Below are positions 23,617 through 34,784 of a DNA stretch of 64,000 bases, piece by piece. Numbering within the stretch: the first letter of the stretch is position 1; the number at the start of each line of letters is the position of its first letter. The translations under genes and the position numbers were made by a program. This DNA is from Halopelagius inordinatus (GTDB lineage: Archaea; Halobacteriota; Halobacteria; Halobacteriales; Haloferacaceae), in assembly GCF_900113245.1 (NCBI RefSeq), contig NZ_FOOQ01000004.1:1-64000 (forward strand), in the 5' to 3' direction. Below the pieces are notes generated by a model, which searched no databases, was not told where the DNA came from, and worked only from the letters and a program-made list of their open reading frames with translations.

Positions 23617-25149
23617 CTACAACCAGTCCGCGAACGACCCGTCGACGAGCGTCTCGCTTTGCCGTCCGATGTACTCCCGTTGCATCGAGGTGACTGCGTC
23701 CTCGAACGACGCGCCGTCCGCGAGTTCCTCTCGAACCCGCGTCACCTTCCACGACGCGGGCGTACAGCCCGCATCGAGGCGGGCGCGGAGCGGTTCGATG
23801 TACCGGTCGGCCTCCTCCTCGGAACAGCCGGCCGACCGAAGTCCGTCCGCGGCGTGGGCCAACAGGTCCTCGTAGACGCGTTCTCGGTCCACCGTCTCCT
23901 CGCCGGCGTTCGTTATCCAGCGCTGTCCGCCGTCGAGACCGTCTCGCATCGCCGAGTAGAAGTTCTCGCGTGCGGTCTCCCAGTTCTGGTCGATGACCGG
24001 GTGTTCGCGCTTCGTGAGGCTCTCCATCAACCCCGCGAAGGCCGCTTGGAACGCGACGGAGTCGCGGACCGTCGGTTGCGCCGCGACGGGGCGGAACTCG
24101 ATTCGCGCGTTCGCGGAGGACTTCGTCGCCCCCTCGAACACCGGCCGAACCCACCGCCAGAAGGTTCCGTGTTTCCGGCGCAGAGTGGCGAACTGGTCGT
24201 CGAACCGGTCGCCGCGGGGGACGGGCATCGGAACCGTGGTCGCGTCCTGTGCGACCCGGTCGACCGCCTCCTCTATGCCCGAGAGGTCCTCCGGGAAGCG
24301 AACTTTCTCGGTGTCGCCGGTGTTGAGGACCGATTCGAAGACGGCGATGCGGTTCTCCATGTGGCTATCTTCGAGAATCTCCTGTGCGTCCGCGTCGTCG
24401 TAGAGGTCGGGCGGGAAGAACGGCGAGTTCACGCCGAGTGCGAGAAGCGGTCCGGCCACGCGGAGCGCGTAGTTGAAGTAAAGCGGGAGGTCGGCGGCGT
24501 GTGCGACCTGATAGTGCGGTTGGATGGAGGTGATGAGAGACTCGGGCATCACCGTGTCCGCTTCGAGTTCGACGTGCGGCGCTTCGATGCTCATCGTGTC
24601 CGGCACGTTCGGCCCGTTTGCCATCGCGTGGTACCGCACGGAGTCGCTCATGTTCGTCGCCATCCGCACGTCGTCGAAACTGACGCTGTCGGTGAGATAC
24701 TCGCGGGCGGTCTCTCCGGCCGGGGGGATGGTCCACAGACCGTCGCTGACGAGACGTATCCCCTCGGCGTTCGTACAGTCGAGTGCGGCAGAGAGGCGAG
24801 ACCGAATCTCGGACTCTTGGGCGCGGAGGCCGTGGGGGTTCAACGGTTGGGGACTCGTCGTCATCTCGGCGTTGTGAAGCCCCAACTCCTTTTCGAAGCC
24901 CATGAGTTCGAGGAGTCGCCTCGGAACCCGCATGAGAGCGTGGACGCCGTCGTCTTCGCTCGCGGTCCACCGGCCGTCGGCGACGGCGTAAAACTCGTAC
25001 TCGAACCCGACGATGGACTGGTAGTTGTCGAACGTTCCGGCGGCCAGTTCCGACTTCACGACGTCGGCGTCGGCCTCCGCTTGCGCCTCGTACTCCTCCG
25101 GGTCCACGGAGAGTACGTCCCGCACGCGCGCCGCGAGGTCGTCGCTCAT
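23617..25149 (-). CDS. GCS2-like carboxylate-amine ligase of unknown substrate
   Basis: 510 residues with the fold of glutamate-cysteine ligase family 2. Conserved elements are FEYEFYAVADGRW near residue 50, the substrate/metal block SIQPHYQVAHAADLPLYFNYALR near 215-235 and ALGVNSPFFPPDL, then RIEFRPVAAQPT. The family couples glutamate's gamma-carboxyl to an amine with ATP. Haloarchaea use gamma-glutamylcysteine, but the enzyme I recall as GshA in Haloferax is a shorter protein, so this larger relative may have another substrate. It converges with psmB (36 nt) and diverges from ligA. Confidence 0.85.
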   Translation of the reverse strand: MSDDLAARVRDVLSVDPEEYEAQAEADADVVKSELAAGTFDNYQSIVGFEYEFYAVADGRWTASEDDGVHALMRVPRRLLELMGFEKELGLHNAEMTTSPQPLNPHGLRAQESEIRSRLSAALDCTNAEGIRLVSDGLWTIPPAGETAREYLTDSVSFDDVRMATNMSDSVRYHAMANGPNVPDTMSIEAPHVELEADTVMPESLITSIQPHYQVAHAADLPLYFNYALRVAGPLLALGVNSPFFPPDLYDDADAQEILEDSHMENRIAVFESVLNTGDTEKVRFPEDLSGIEEAVDRVAQDATTVPMPVPRGDRFDDQFATLRRKHGTFWRWVRPVFEGATKSSANARIEFRPVAAQPTVRDSVAFQAAFAGLMESLTKREHPVIDQNWETARENFYSAMRDGLDGGQRWITNAGEETVDRERVYEDLLAHAADGLRSAGCSEEEADRYIEPLRARLDAGCTPASWKVTRVREELADGASFEDAVTSMQREYIGRQSETLVDGSFADWL

Positions 25150-25311
25150 AGGCACCCCTGTGGAGTCGAACGGCTTGAATCCCGTGGCTGCACCGCGTAT
25201 TGCCACCGAACGGCACCCACGGGGGACGTTCACAAACGCCCATCGGTCGCCGCGTCGCCCCGCCGAACCGAGTCGGCGGACTTTTTCGCTCCGGGCGGGT
25301 ACGTCGGGCCG

Positions 25312-27111
25312 ATGGAGTTCGCCGAGTTCGCCGCCCGAGCGTCGGAGATGGAAGCAGAGCCCGCGGATTTGGCCACCGTGGCGCTGGTCCGTAACCTGTT
25401 TCGCGACGCGGGCGATGACCTCCCCGTCGTCGTCCGTTTCGTGCAAGGCCGGGTGTTCCCGGCGTGGGATTCGACCACGCTCGACGTCGGGCCGCGCCTC
25501 CTCCACGAGGCCATCGCCCGGGCGGCGGGGACGAACGTCACCGCCGACGACGTGGAGGACGAACTCGCGGACGTGGGCGAAATCGGGGCCGTCGCGGAGG
25601 GGTACGACTTCGGCGGGCAACGGGGACTCGCCGCGTTCGCCGGCGGCACGGACGGACTCACCGTCGCCGAGGTGGACGAGACGCTTCGCGAACTCGCCGC
25701 CGCCGACGGCGAGGGGAGCGAAGACAGGAAGCTCAACACCCTGTTCGGTCTGTTCAACCGGTGTTCGCCCGAGGAGGCGAAGTTCCTCGCGCGACTCGTC
25801 CTCTCCGAGATGCGAATCGGCGTCGGCGAGGGAACCGTCCGCGACGCCGTCGCCGAAGCGTTCCTGGCCGACGCCGCCGACGGCGACGGGGCGGGCGCGG
25901 ACGAATCGGCGGACACGGACGACGGCGATGCGGACGAAGCGACGGGGGCGGACGGTACCGACGAGGAGGCAGACGAGAGAGAGGATCCGACGATTCTCGC
26001 GACCGACGACGAACTCGAAGCGGTCGAACGCGCCCTGCAGGTGTCGAACGACTACGGGATGGTGGCGACGGTGGCCCGCGCCGACGGGGAGTCCGGACTC
26101 GCCGGGGTGCACCTCGAAGTCGGCCGCCCGGTGCAGGCGATGTTGGCGCAGGCGGGCACCGTCACGGACGCCGTAGACGCGTGGGACGAGGCGGCGGTCG
26201 AAACGAAGTTCGACGGCGCGCGCGTCCAAGTCCACTACGACGAGGCGGCGGGCGAGGTGTCTCTGTTCTCGCGGAACATGGACGACGTGACCGACCCCCT
26301 TCCGGAAGTGGTCGAGTTCGTCGAGGCGAACGTCGACCGGTCGGTCATCGTGGACGGCGAAGTCGTCGCCGTAGACGACGAGGGCGACCCCCTGCCGTTT
26401 CAGGAGATTCTCCGCCGCTTCCGCCGCAAACACGACGTGAGTCGGATGCGCGAGGAAGTGCGCGTCGAATTCTGCGCGTTCGACTGCCTGCACGACGACG
26501 GCGAGGACCTGTTGGACGCGCCGTTGACCGCCCGGCACGACCGATTGACCGACGTTCTCGGCGATTCCGGCGCCGTCTCGGAACTGCTTGTCTCGTCGGA
26601 CGCAGACGAGATAGCCGCTTTCGAAGAGCGCGCGTTGGAGGCGGGACACGAAGGAATCATGCTGAAGAACCCCGACTCGACGTACTCGCCCGGGAACCGG
26701 GGGAAAAACTGGCTGAAACGAAAGCCCGACGTGGAGACGTTGGACCTCGTCGTCACGGGCGCCGAGTGGGGCGAGGGTCGGCGCGCGGAGTTCCTCGGCA
26801 CCTTCCTGCTCTCGGCGCGGACGGACGAGGGCTACGAGACCATCGGGAAGGTGGCGACGGGCATCACGGACGAGAGACTCGCGGACCTGACCGACCTGCT
26901 CGAACCGGAGATACGGGCCGAAGACGGCCAAGAGGTGGACCTGCGGCCGTCTGTCGTCTTCGAGGTGGGCTACGAGGAGATACAGGAGTCGCCGACGTAC
27001 TCCTCGGGATACGCCCTGCGATTCCCGCGATTCGTCTCCGTCCGCGGAGACAAAGACCCCGAAGACGCGGACTCTCTCGAACGCGTCGAACGCCTCGCCG
27101 ACGCCCAGTAG
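25312..27111 (+). CDS. lig: ATP-dependent DNA ligase
   Basis: 599-residue replicative DNA ligase that seals nicks using ATP. The adenylated lysine is Lys299 in motif I (ETKFDGARVQVHYD). Further motifs are FSRNMDDVTDPLPEV, VDGEVVAVDDEGDPLPFQ, EGIMLKNPDSTYSPGNRGKNWLKRKPD and a C-terminal OB fold ending with VRGDKDPEDADSLERV. An N-terminal DNA-binding domain precedes it. An acidic low-complexity insertion of about 45 residues (about 185-230) separates DNA-binding and catalytic domains, which explains the position of the active lysine further down than usual. The ATG at 25312 is preceded by a T-rich CTTTTTCG about 25 nt upstream. Confidence 0.96.
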   Translation: MEFAEFAARASEMEAEPADLATVALVRNLFRDAGDDLPVVVRFVQGRVFPAWDSTTLDVGPRLLHEAIARAAGTNVTADDVEDELADVGEIGAVAEGYDFGGQRGLAAFAGGTDGLTVAEVDETLRELAAADGEGSEDRKLNTLFGLFNRCSPEEAKFLARLVLSEMRIGVGEGTVRDAVAEAFLADAADGDGAGADESADTDDGDADEATGADGTDEEADEREDPTILATDDELEAVERALQVSNDYGMVATVARADGESGLAGVHLEVGRPVQAMLAQAGTVTDAVDAWDEAAVETKFDGARVQVHYDEAAGEVSLFSRNMDDVTDPLPEVVEFVEANVDRSVIVDGEVVAVDDEGDPLPFQEILRRFRRKHDVSRMREEVRVEFCAFDCLHDDGEDLLDAPLTARHDRLTDVLGDSGAVSELLVSSDADEIAAFEERALEAGHEGIMLKNPDSTYSPGNRGKNWLKRKPDVETLDLVVTGAEWGEGRRAEFLGTFLLSARTDEGYETIGKVATGITDERLADLTDLLEPEIRAEDGQEVDLRPSVVFEVGYEEIQESPTYSSGYALRFPRFVSVRGDKDPEDADSLERVERLADAQ

Positions 27112-27203
27112 CCGGTGACGGCGGACGCTCGCGGTTCGTACGGGCGTCCCGGGTCGGTGACGCTTCCGCAATCGGTTACTACGAGCGGTCTGTAGGGCAC
27201 GGT

Positions 27204-27920
27204 ATGACCGTTCGACACCGCGACCTCTCGGTTTCGTGGCTCGGCTACGCCACCGTCCGCATCGAGACGCCCGACGGCTTCGTCGCCTACCTCGACCCCG
27301 GCCGGTACGGCGTCCTCGACGGCTACTACCCCCGAGACGGCGACGTCGTCTGTATCACGCACGACCACCACTACGACTCCGACGCCGTCGAACAGGTGGC
27401 GAGCGAGGACGCCACCGTCGTCGCGTACGAGGCCATCGACGCCGCGAACATCGACCGCGACGTGACGCCCGTCGAGGACCTCCCGTACGAGACGGTTCGC
27501 GTGGGCGACGAAGACCACCTCGCCGTGGGTCCGGCGGACGTCTGGAGCGTTCCGGCGTACAACGAACCCGACGGCCCCCACGCGAACGACGACGGGAGCG
27601 TCACTCACCCCGAGGGGTTCGGCTGCGGTTTCCGCCTCTCGGTGGACGGCACCGCCTTCTTTTGGCCCGGCGACTCCGACGCCCTCGACGGCTTCGAACG
27701 CCTCTCTGCGGACGTGTTCCTCGCCAACATCGGCGGAAGCGTCGTGATGGACCGCCACGAGGCGGCCGACTTGGCGGAGGCGCTCGACCCCGAACTCGTC
27801 GTTCCGATTCACTACGACACCATCGACCTCCTCACCGCCGACCCGAAGGCGTTCGCGGCGGACGTGGCGTCCCGCGGCGTCCCCGTCGTCATCGACGACC
27901 CCGAAGAACGACCGGCCTGA
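27204..27920 (+). CDS. Metallo-beta-lactamase-fold hydrolase (UlaG/RomA-like)
   Basis: 238 residues. The metal motif is ITHDHHYDSDAVE (His53, His55, His56 and Asp58), followed by GDSDALDGFERL with a metal aspartate and a late VPIHYDTIDLL histidine. This matches the single-domain MBL group related to UlaG, often annotated as metal-dependent hydrolase. Substrate not predictable. It starts 92 nt after ligA on the same strand and is followed after 65 nt by an alpha/beta hydrolase. Confidence 0.92.
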   Translation: MTVRHRDLSVSWLGYATVRIETPDGFVAYLDPGRYGVLDGYYPRDGDVVCITHDHHYDSDAVEQVASEDATVVAYEAIDAANIDRDVTPVEDLPYETVRVGDEDHLAVGPADVWSVPAYNEPDGPHANDDGSVTHPEGFGCGFRLSVDGTAFFWPGDSDALDGFERLSADVFLANIGGSVVMDRHEAADLAEALDPELVVPIHYDTIDLLTADPKAFAADVASRGVPVVIDDPEERPA

Positions 27921-27985
27921 GTCGCCTCCCCGGACCTGCGAACCGCGGAAAGGACTTTGCGCCGCCGGGCCGTGGTGGCCGGTAG

Positions 27986-28810
27986 ATGATACAACCGGCG
28001 ACTGCCCCGACCGACTCCGGGTTTATCGACGGACGCGTCCCCTACTACCGCACCGGCGACGGCCCGCAGACGCTTCTTTTCGTGCCCGGTCTGAGCGAGG
28101 CGTTCGACAGGCACCCGAACTGGCGACTCGCGCAGATGCTCGGGCGGACGTACGACGGATTGACCGACGACTACACCGTTTGGACCGTTCCCCGACCCGA
28201 CGGCATGGACCCGGGGACGACCACCCGAGATATGGCCGGGACGTACGCCACGGTCCTCGACGAACTCGGCGGCGGGCACGTCGTCGGCTACTCTATGGGA
28301 GGGTTCGTCGCCCAACATCTCGCCGCGGACTACCCCGAACTGGTAGACCGACTCGTCGTCGGGGCGGCGGCGGACAGACTCGGCGAGGGGGGCGTCTCCA
28401 TCGTCGAAGCGTGGCGCGAGTTGGCCGAGAACGGCGAGTGGAGTCGCCTCTACGGTTCGACCACCCGCCACTCCTACGTCGGGTGGCGAAAGAGCGTCTA
28501 CGCGCCGGTGGCCCGGGCGTTCGGCGCGGTGTCCGCCCCGCCGGTTCCGTCCGACGTCGTCGTCTCCTGCGACGCCTGTCTCGAACACGACGCGAGCGAC
28601 GTCCTCGGAGATATCGACGTTCCGACGCTCGTCGTCGGCGGGTCCGAAGACCGACTGTTCCCGGAGTCTCGCCTCCGCGCGACTAAAGAGGCGGTTCCCG
28701 GTGCGAAACTCGCGCTCCTCCGCGGGGCGGGGCACGCCGCGATGGACGAACATCGCGGGCAGTTCGTCGATGTCGTGCGGCGGTTCCTCCGGGACGAACC
28801 CCTCCGGTGA
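27986..28810 (+). CDS. Alpha/beta-fold hydrolase
   Basis: 274 residues. The nucleophile elbow is GYSMGG with Ser103; the acid is likely Asp in VGGSEDRLFPES and the base His in RGAGHAAMDEHRG. The block TLLFVPGLSEAF is the oxyanion-hole region. The cap region between Ser103 and the acid is helical. The family covers esterases, lactonases and epoxide hydrolases, and the substrate cannot be told. Same strand as the MBL protein before and the CDGSH protein after (41-nt gap). Confidence 0.92.
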   Translation: MIQPATAPTDSGFIDGRVPYYRTGDGPQTLLFVPGLSEAFDRHPNWRLAQMLGRTYDGLTDDYTVWTVPRPDGMDPGTTTRDMAGTYATVLDELGGGHVVGYSMGGFVAQHLAADYPELVDRLVVGAAADRLGEGGVSIVEAWRELAENGEWSRLYGSTTRHSYVGWRKSVYAPVARAFGAVSAPPVPSDVVVSCDACLEHDASDVLGDIDVPTLVVGGSEDRLFPESRLRATKEAVPGAKLALLRGAGHAAMDEHRGQFVDVVRRFLRDEPLR

Positions 28811-28851
28811 GACCGGGAACATCTACCTTCGCCCGCCGAGTAGACGCGGCC

Positions 28852-29109
28852 ATGCCACGAGAGGTTCGCCACGACGCGACCGGCCCGACGAAACTCGACG
28901 AAGACGACGTCGACGAGCAGAAAGGCGATATCGCCGTCTGTCGCTGCGGGCTCTCGTCGGACCGACCGTTCTGCGACGGGTCGCACAGAGCGACCGAAGA
29001 CGAAGACGAGGAGACGGTGTACAAGTACGAGGGCGACGACGACGAAAAGCCGCGGCGCGAGATAGCCGAGATAGTGTACGTAGACGAGGAGTCGAGCGAC
29101 GGCGACTGA
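28852..29109 (+). CDS. CDGSH-type iron-sulfur protein
   Basis: 85 residues with one CDGSH motif: CRCGLSSDRPFCDGSH, in which three cysteines and one histidine bind a 2Fe-2S cluster. The rest is acidic. Proteins of this family carry electrons or iron-sulfur clusters; this one lacks membrane anchors, so it is cytoplasmic. The ATG at 28852 gives a compact start MPREVRHDATGPTKL. It ends 27 nt before the convergent top6A. Confidence 0.94.
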   Translation: MPREVRHDATGPTKLDEDDVDEQKGDIAVCRCGLSSDRPFCDGSHRATEDEDEETVYKYEGDDDEKPRREIAEIVYVDEESSDGD

Positions 29110-29136
29110 GGCGACGGAGAGGAGACGGGGCCGTCC

Positions 29137-30231
29137 TCAGATGACGCCCATCTCGTCGAGGCGGGTGGGGAGATACTCGTCGGTCACGAAGTCCAGTCCG
29201 CGAGAGGCGAGCGCCTGCTGTTCCGCTTTCTTCTCGATATCGAGTTGGAGCTCTATCTGCTCCGTCCAGTAGTCGGACTGGAAGCGCGGGTCGTCGAGTT
29301 CAGACTGGAGGGCGTTCACGTCAGAGTCCGCGAGGGGGTCGGTCGGCAGGTCGTACTCGACGATATCCTCGGGTTGGATGCCGACGAACTGCGCCTCGGG
29401 CGTCGCGAGATACTCCGAGAGGTGCGCCGACTTGATGGACCCGTACGCGACGGAACCGTAGATGCGGTACGACCACGGGTCGCCGTCGGTAAAGACCACG
29501 ACCGGCAGGTCGAGTTCGTCGTGCAGGCGCTTTGTGATGCGTCGCGTCGCGCGGGCGGGTTGTCCCTTCAGGTGGACGATGAGGCAGTTGTACTGGGTGT
29601 CGAAGCCGTTCTCGATGAGTCGGTCGCGCATCCCGCCGGTTTCGACGCAGAGGATGAAGTCGATGTCGTGGTCGATGAACTCGATGGTGTCTGGGTTGTT
29701 CGGAATCTGGTAGCCCCCCTCGCCGACGTCCTCTTGGCAGTGAATCTCGCGCTCGCCGCGGCGCGTCTGTTCGCGGAGTTTCAGCGGTCCCATGAGCGTC
29801 GCGCCGGACTCCTCGGGGCGCATGTGGAAGTCCTCGCGGGTGACCTTCGAGACGATTTCGAGGTCCTCTATGAGTTGGTTCGACTCGTCTTGGTCGTTGA
29901 AGTGCGCCTCTTCTGCGTCCCACGACTCGGAGAGGTAGTACAGTTCACGCAGCGTCGAAGAGCGGTTCTCTTCGAGTTGGCGGACGAGGAACTCGATTGC
30001 GTACGTCGCTTTCAGGAGTTTCCGCGCGCCGCGAACGCTGTTCGCGGAACGGGTGGATTTCCGGTCGCCGTACACCCACACCTTCGAGTCCTCGTCGAAG
30101 ACGATGTTGCTCTTCGTCCGCGTGGGGATGTCCATGTGGGGGATGTCCCCCTCGTCGAACTGGTCGTAGAACTTCACCGCGAGGTCGATGAGACGTTCGC
30201 GCGCGAGTTCGTCGTCTGATTTCGTGCTCAT
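29137..30231 (-). CDS. top6A: DNA topoisomerase VI subunit A
   Basis: 364-residue catalytic subunit of the type IIB topoisomerase, the archaeal relative of Spo11. It cuts both DNA strands through a tyrosine; the pair Tyr98-Tyr99 in [12 protein letters not shown] holds it. The Toprim domain shows CVETGG and FTDGDPWS, which coordinate Mg. It follows top6B on the same strand with a 4-nt gap, so the subunits are co-translated. Function is to relax and decatenate DNA with ATP through Top6B. Confidence 0.97.
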   Translation of the reverse strand: MSTKSDDELARERLIDLAVKFYDQFDEGDIPHMDIPTRTKSNIVFDEDSKVWVYGDRKSTRSANSVRGARKLLKATYAIEFLVRQLEENRSSTLRELYYLSESWDAEEAHFNDQDESNQLIEDLEIVSKVTREDFHMRPEESGATLMGPLKLREQTRRGEREIHCQEDVGEGGYQIPNNPDTIEFIDHDIDFILCVETGGMRDRLIENGFDTQYNCLIVHLKGQPARATRRITKRLHDELDLPVVVFTDGDPWSYRIYGSVAYGSIKSAHLSEYLATPEAQFVGIQPEDIVEYDLPTDPLADSDVNALQSELDDPRFQSDYWTEQIELQLDIEKKAEQQALASRGLDFVTDEYLPTRLDEMGVI

Positions 30232-30235
30232 TTGT

Positions 30236-32656
30236 TTAGGTGTTGATGGTCAGTTTCTCCGTCTCGACGCCGTCGACGTTGATGTCGAACGACGCGTCCG
30301 ATACGACGGTGTAGGTGAGTTCGGCCGTCTCGCCGGCGGAGACAGAGGGGTTCCACTTGACGAACCACTCGCCGTCTAAGTCCACGACGGTGGCGTCGTC
30401 GGGCACGTCAGCCGGTTCCGCCGAGACGATGTCGGTGATGTCGGGGTTCTCCGTCCGGTCCGAGTGGTTCTCGACGCTCAGAGTGACGGTGTCGCCGTCG
30501 ACGACGCGTTCGACGCCGACGTTGTTCATGATGCGCGCCAACGCCCCGTCGATGTTCGGCCGTTGTCGGCCCGTCACTTCCGAGAGTTTGTCGGCCATGT
30601 CGGGCAGAATCTTCCCGAGGACGTCCTGTTTCTTCCGCCGTTTCTGCATCGACCGCCGCTTGTTGAGGTAGGACTTCAGTTCGCGGGCGGCCTCTCGGAT
30701 GGCGAGTTCTATCTCGTCTTCGATGGCCGGGATGTTCGCGAGGGCGTCTTTCGATTCGCTCGTGAACGGCACGTTCGTCGAGGCGACGTGGACCATGATG
30801 ACCGCCGGGCCGTTCGGCATCCCCGACCCGCCGGGTTGGTCGAGGCCGTAGTTCCGCCAACCGATCTGTTTTACCACGTCCGTCGTGGCGCAGGCCCCGC
30901 GTTGGTAGACGAGGGGAACGCGGTTGGCGAACCGAAGCAGGTCCACCGACCCGCCGTCCGCGAGTTCGCCGCCGTAGGCGATGCCCGCCTCGACGATGAA
31001 CGGGTCGCCGCCGTGGACGTCCGCGTCGCGCGTCGCCGCGGCGTAGAAGTCGGCGTCGTACTCCTTGCGGAGGCCCGCCTCGACGAGTTCGGCGGTGATG
31101 GGCGACAGGCAGTTCGTCGGCGGCGCGAGGATGTCGGTCTCTCGCATCGCCTCCAACAGTTCCGAGGCGGTGTCTCTGTCACCGGCCACCTCCGAGACTT
31201 TCGGAACCTCGTCGGGGACGGTCCGCATCGCGGACCAGACCGCCTCGACGACGTTCTCGCGGGCCGTCTCGCCGATGGAGAGCCCGTCGTTCGCAGAGAC
31301 GAGAACGTCCGCGGACCGATCGACGTACTCGCGCACCTGCGACTTCGTCGCGCGGTGTCGCGCCGGGCCGTCGGCGAACTTCTCGCCGATTCGCGCCGCG
31401 AGTCCCGACACCGTCTCGTCGTCCTTCCGAGTGCTCGTCGCGTCGTCGACGAGGCCGTAGAGGTCGGCGGTCACGTCGGCGGTGAGAGCGCCCCACGCCG
31501 CTTCGACAGCGTTCTCCCGCACCGTCTCGCCGAAGGTGACGTCGTGGTCCTCACCGACGTCTTCCGCGACGGTGGCGACGATAGATTCGAGTTCGGCGTG
31601 GGCGGTCCGGTCGCGGTTCCGCAGGGTGTCCGCGACGCGGGCGGCGAACTCGGACGTCGCCGCCGCGCCCTTGTTGACGACGGCGTCCTCGATCGCGTTT
31701 TCGAGGTCCGTCTCCGCCTCCGCTCTCGGTTCGGCGGCGCGCCACGCCATCTCCCGGCCGAAGTGCCGGTCGCGGAAGTTGTTCAACACCTTCTGGGACG
31801 TCTTCGCGCCGACGCGGGTGAACTCCTCTTGCAGGAAGCCCGAAACCGAGTACGACTCAGTCGCCCCGAGCATCTTGATGAGCGTCCCGAGTTCGACGCC
31901 GTGGGGGTGGGGTCGAATCTCCTCTGTCTCTTTCGGGAGACTCGCGCCCTCGACGCGTTCGTACCGGCGCGCTTCGTCGAGGCCGGGTTCGTCGAGGGTG
32001 AGTCGCGCGTGGGGGTTGACGACCGCCGTGTGTTTCACGTAGTCGTGTAGTTGCTGGCGGGCGCGCATGTTCGCCTCCATCTCGACTTCGATTCTGGTGC
32101 CGTGGGTCGGCGACAGTTCCGACTCCGCGGGCGAACGCTCCTCTTCGACCTGAATCTCGGGTTCGTTCGTGTCCGTGTCGATGATGAGTTCGAAGTACTG
32201 AGCGGTCTCGGACCCCTGCGTTCGACTCGTCACCTTCGCGGGCTTGCCGGACGTGAGTTGCGCGTAGAGAACCGCCGCGGAGATACCGATACCCTGCTGA
32301 CCGCGGGACTGTTCGCGGGCGTGGAAACGAGAGCCGTAGAGCAGTTTCCCGAATACTTTCGGAATCTGTTCGCGCGTTATTCCGGGGCCGTTGTCTTCGA
32401 CGACGAGCGTGTAGTAGTCGCCCGACTCGCGAATCTCGATGGAGATGTCGGGCATGATTCCGGCTTCCTCGGTCGCGTCGAGGGCGTTGTCCACCGCTTC
32501 CTTGACGGCGGTCACCATCCCTCTGGCGCCCGAATCGAAGCCGAGCATGTGCTTGTTCTTCTCGAAGAACTCGGCGATGGAGATTGCTCGCTGGCTCTCC
32601 GCCAGCTCCTCGGCGATCCCCGCCTCTTCGCCGAGCGTCGACTGGAACGAGGTCAT
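30236..32656 (-). CDS. top6B: DNA topoisomerase VI subunit B
   Basis: 806-residue ATPase subunit. The GHKL nucleotide site has [44 protein letters not shown] and the [10 protein letters not shown] lid; the transducer domain follows. Residues about 310-480 contain a long alanine/acid-rich insertion (with [17 protein letters not shown] and repeated ENVVEA / ENAVEA blocks) that is not in Sulfolobus Top6B as I recall, making this form about 250 residues longer. The C-terminus has an Ig-like fold typical of halophilic and methanogen members. The start lies 28-34 nt downstream of TTTTAACT. Confidence 0.96.
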   Translation of the reverse strand: MTSFQSTLGEEAGIAEELAESQRAISIAEFFEKNKHMLGFDSGARGMVTAVKEAVDNALDATEEAGIMPDISIEIRESGDYYTLVVEDNGPGITREQIPKVFGKLLYGSRFHAREQSRGQQGIGISAAVLYAQLTSGKPAKVTSRTQGSETAQYFELIIDTDTNEPEIQVEEERSPAESELSPTHGTRIEVEMEANMRARQQLHDYVKHTAVVNPHARLTLDEPGLDEARRYERVEGASLPKETEEIRPHPHGVELGTLIKMLGATESYSVSGFLQEEFTRVGAKTSQKVLNNFRDRHFGREMAWRAAEPRAEAETDLENAIEDAVVNKGAAATSEFAARVADTLRNRDRTAHAELESIVATVAEDVGEDHDVTFGETVRENAVEAAWGALTADVTADLYGLVDDATSTRKDDETVSGLAARIGEKFADGPARHRATKSQVREYVDRSADVLVSANDGLSIGETARENVVEAVWSAMRTVPDEVPKVSEVAGDRDTASELLEAMRETDILAPPTNCLSPITAELVEAGLRKEYDADFYAAATRDADVHGGDPFIVEAGIAYGGELADGGSVDLLRFANRVPLVYQRGACATTDVVKQIGWRNYGLDQPGGSGMPNGPAVIMVHVASTNVPFTSESKDALANIPAIEDEIELAIREAARELKSYLNKRRSMQKRRKKQDVLGKILPDMADKLSEVTGRQRPNIDGALARIMNNVGVERVVDGDTVTLSVENHSDRTENPDITDIVSAEPADVPDDATVVDLDGEWFVKWNPSVSAGETAELTYTVVSDASFDINVDGVETEKLTINT

Positions 32657-32683
32657 TCTGTGCCGAGAAGTTCCCGATGGACA

Positions 32684-32690
32684 GTTAAAA
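32684..32690 (-). promoter_or_regulatory. top6B TATA-like element
   Basis: TTTTAAC on the minus strand, 28-34 nt upstream of the top6B ATG at 32656, giving a leaderless or nearly leaderless start. Confidence 0.5.
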
Positions 32691-32710
32691 CGTGTTCGGG
32701 AGCGGAGTGA

Positions 32711-32810
32711 AAGTGAACGCGACGGCGCGCCGAGAACCTGTCGAGCGAGCGAGAGAAAATCGCGGTACCGAGACGGGGTGGGCGGTACCCACAGTACGGT
32801 ATGTTCACTT
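32711..32810. promoter_or_regulatory. Divergent top6B/gyrB control region with inverted repeat
   Basis: AAGTGAAC at 32711-32718 and GTTCACTT at 32803-32810 are perfect inverted copies with 84 nt between. Between them, GCGGTACC occurs twice (about 32762 and 32782). The distance suggests paired binding of a dimer at each end or two half-sites of one factor. Role inferred only. Confidence 0.35.
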
Positions 32811-32832
32811 ACGCGCGCCCGCGTACGAGGGG

Positions 32833-32838
32833 TTTAAG
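32833..32838 (+). promoter_or_regulatory. gyrB TATA-like element
   Basis: TTTAAG, 32-37 nt upstream of the gyrB ATG at 32870, preceded by GAGGGG. Confidence 0.45.
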
Positions 32839-32854
32839 GGCGGAGATGGCTTAG

Positions 32855-34783
<1,929 letters not shown>

Positions 34784-34784
34784 T

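Noticed and set aside
23659-25311. Long upstream extension of the DNA ligase frame over the GCS2-like gene
   Set aside because: The family N-terminus starts at the ATG at 25312 after a T-rich promoter-like stretch. The extension is Val/Arg-rich antisense sequence of a well-supported gene.
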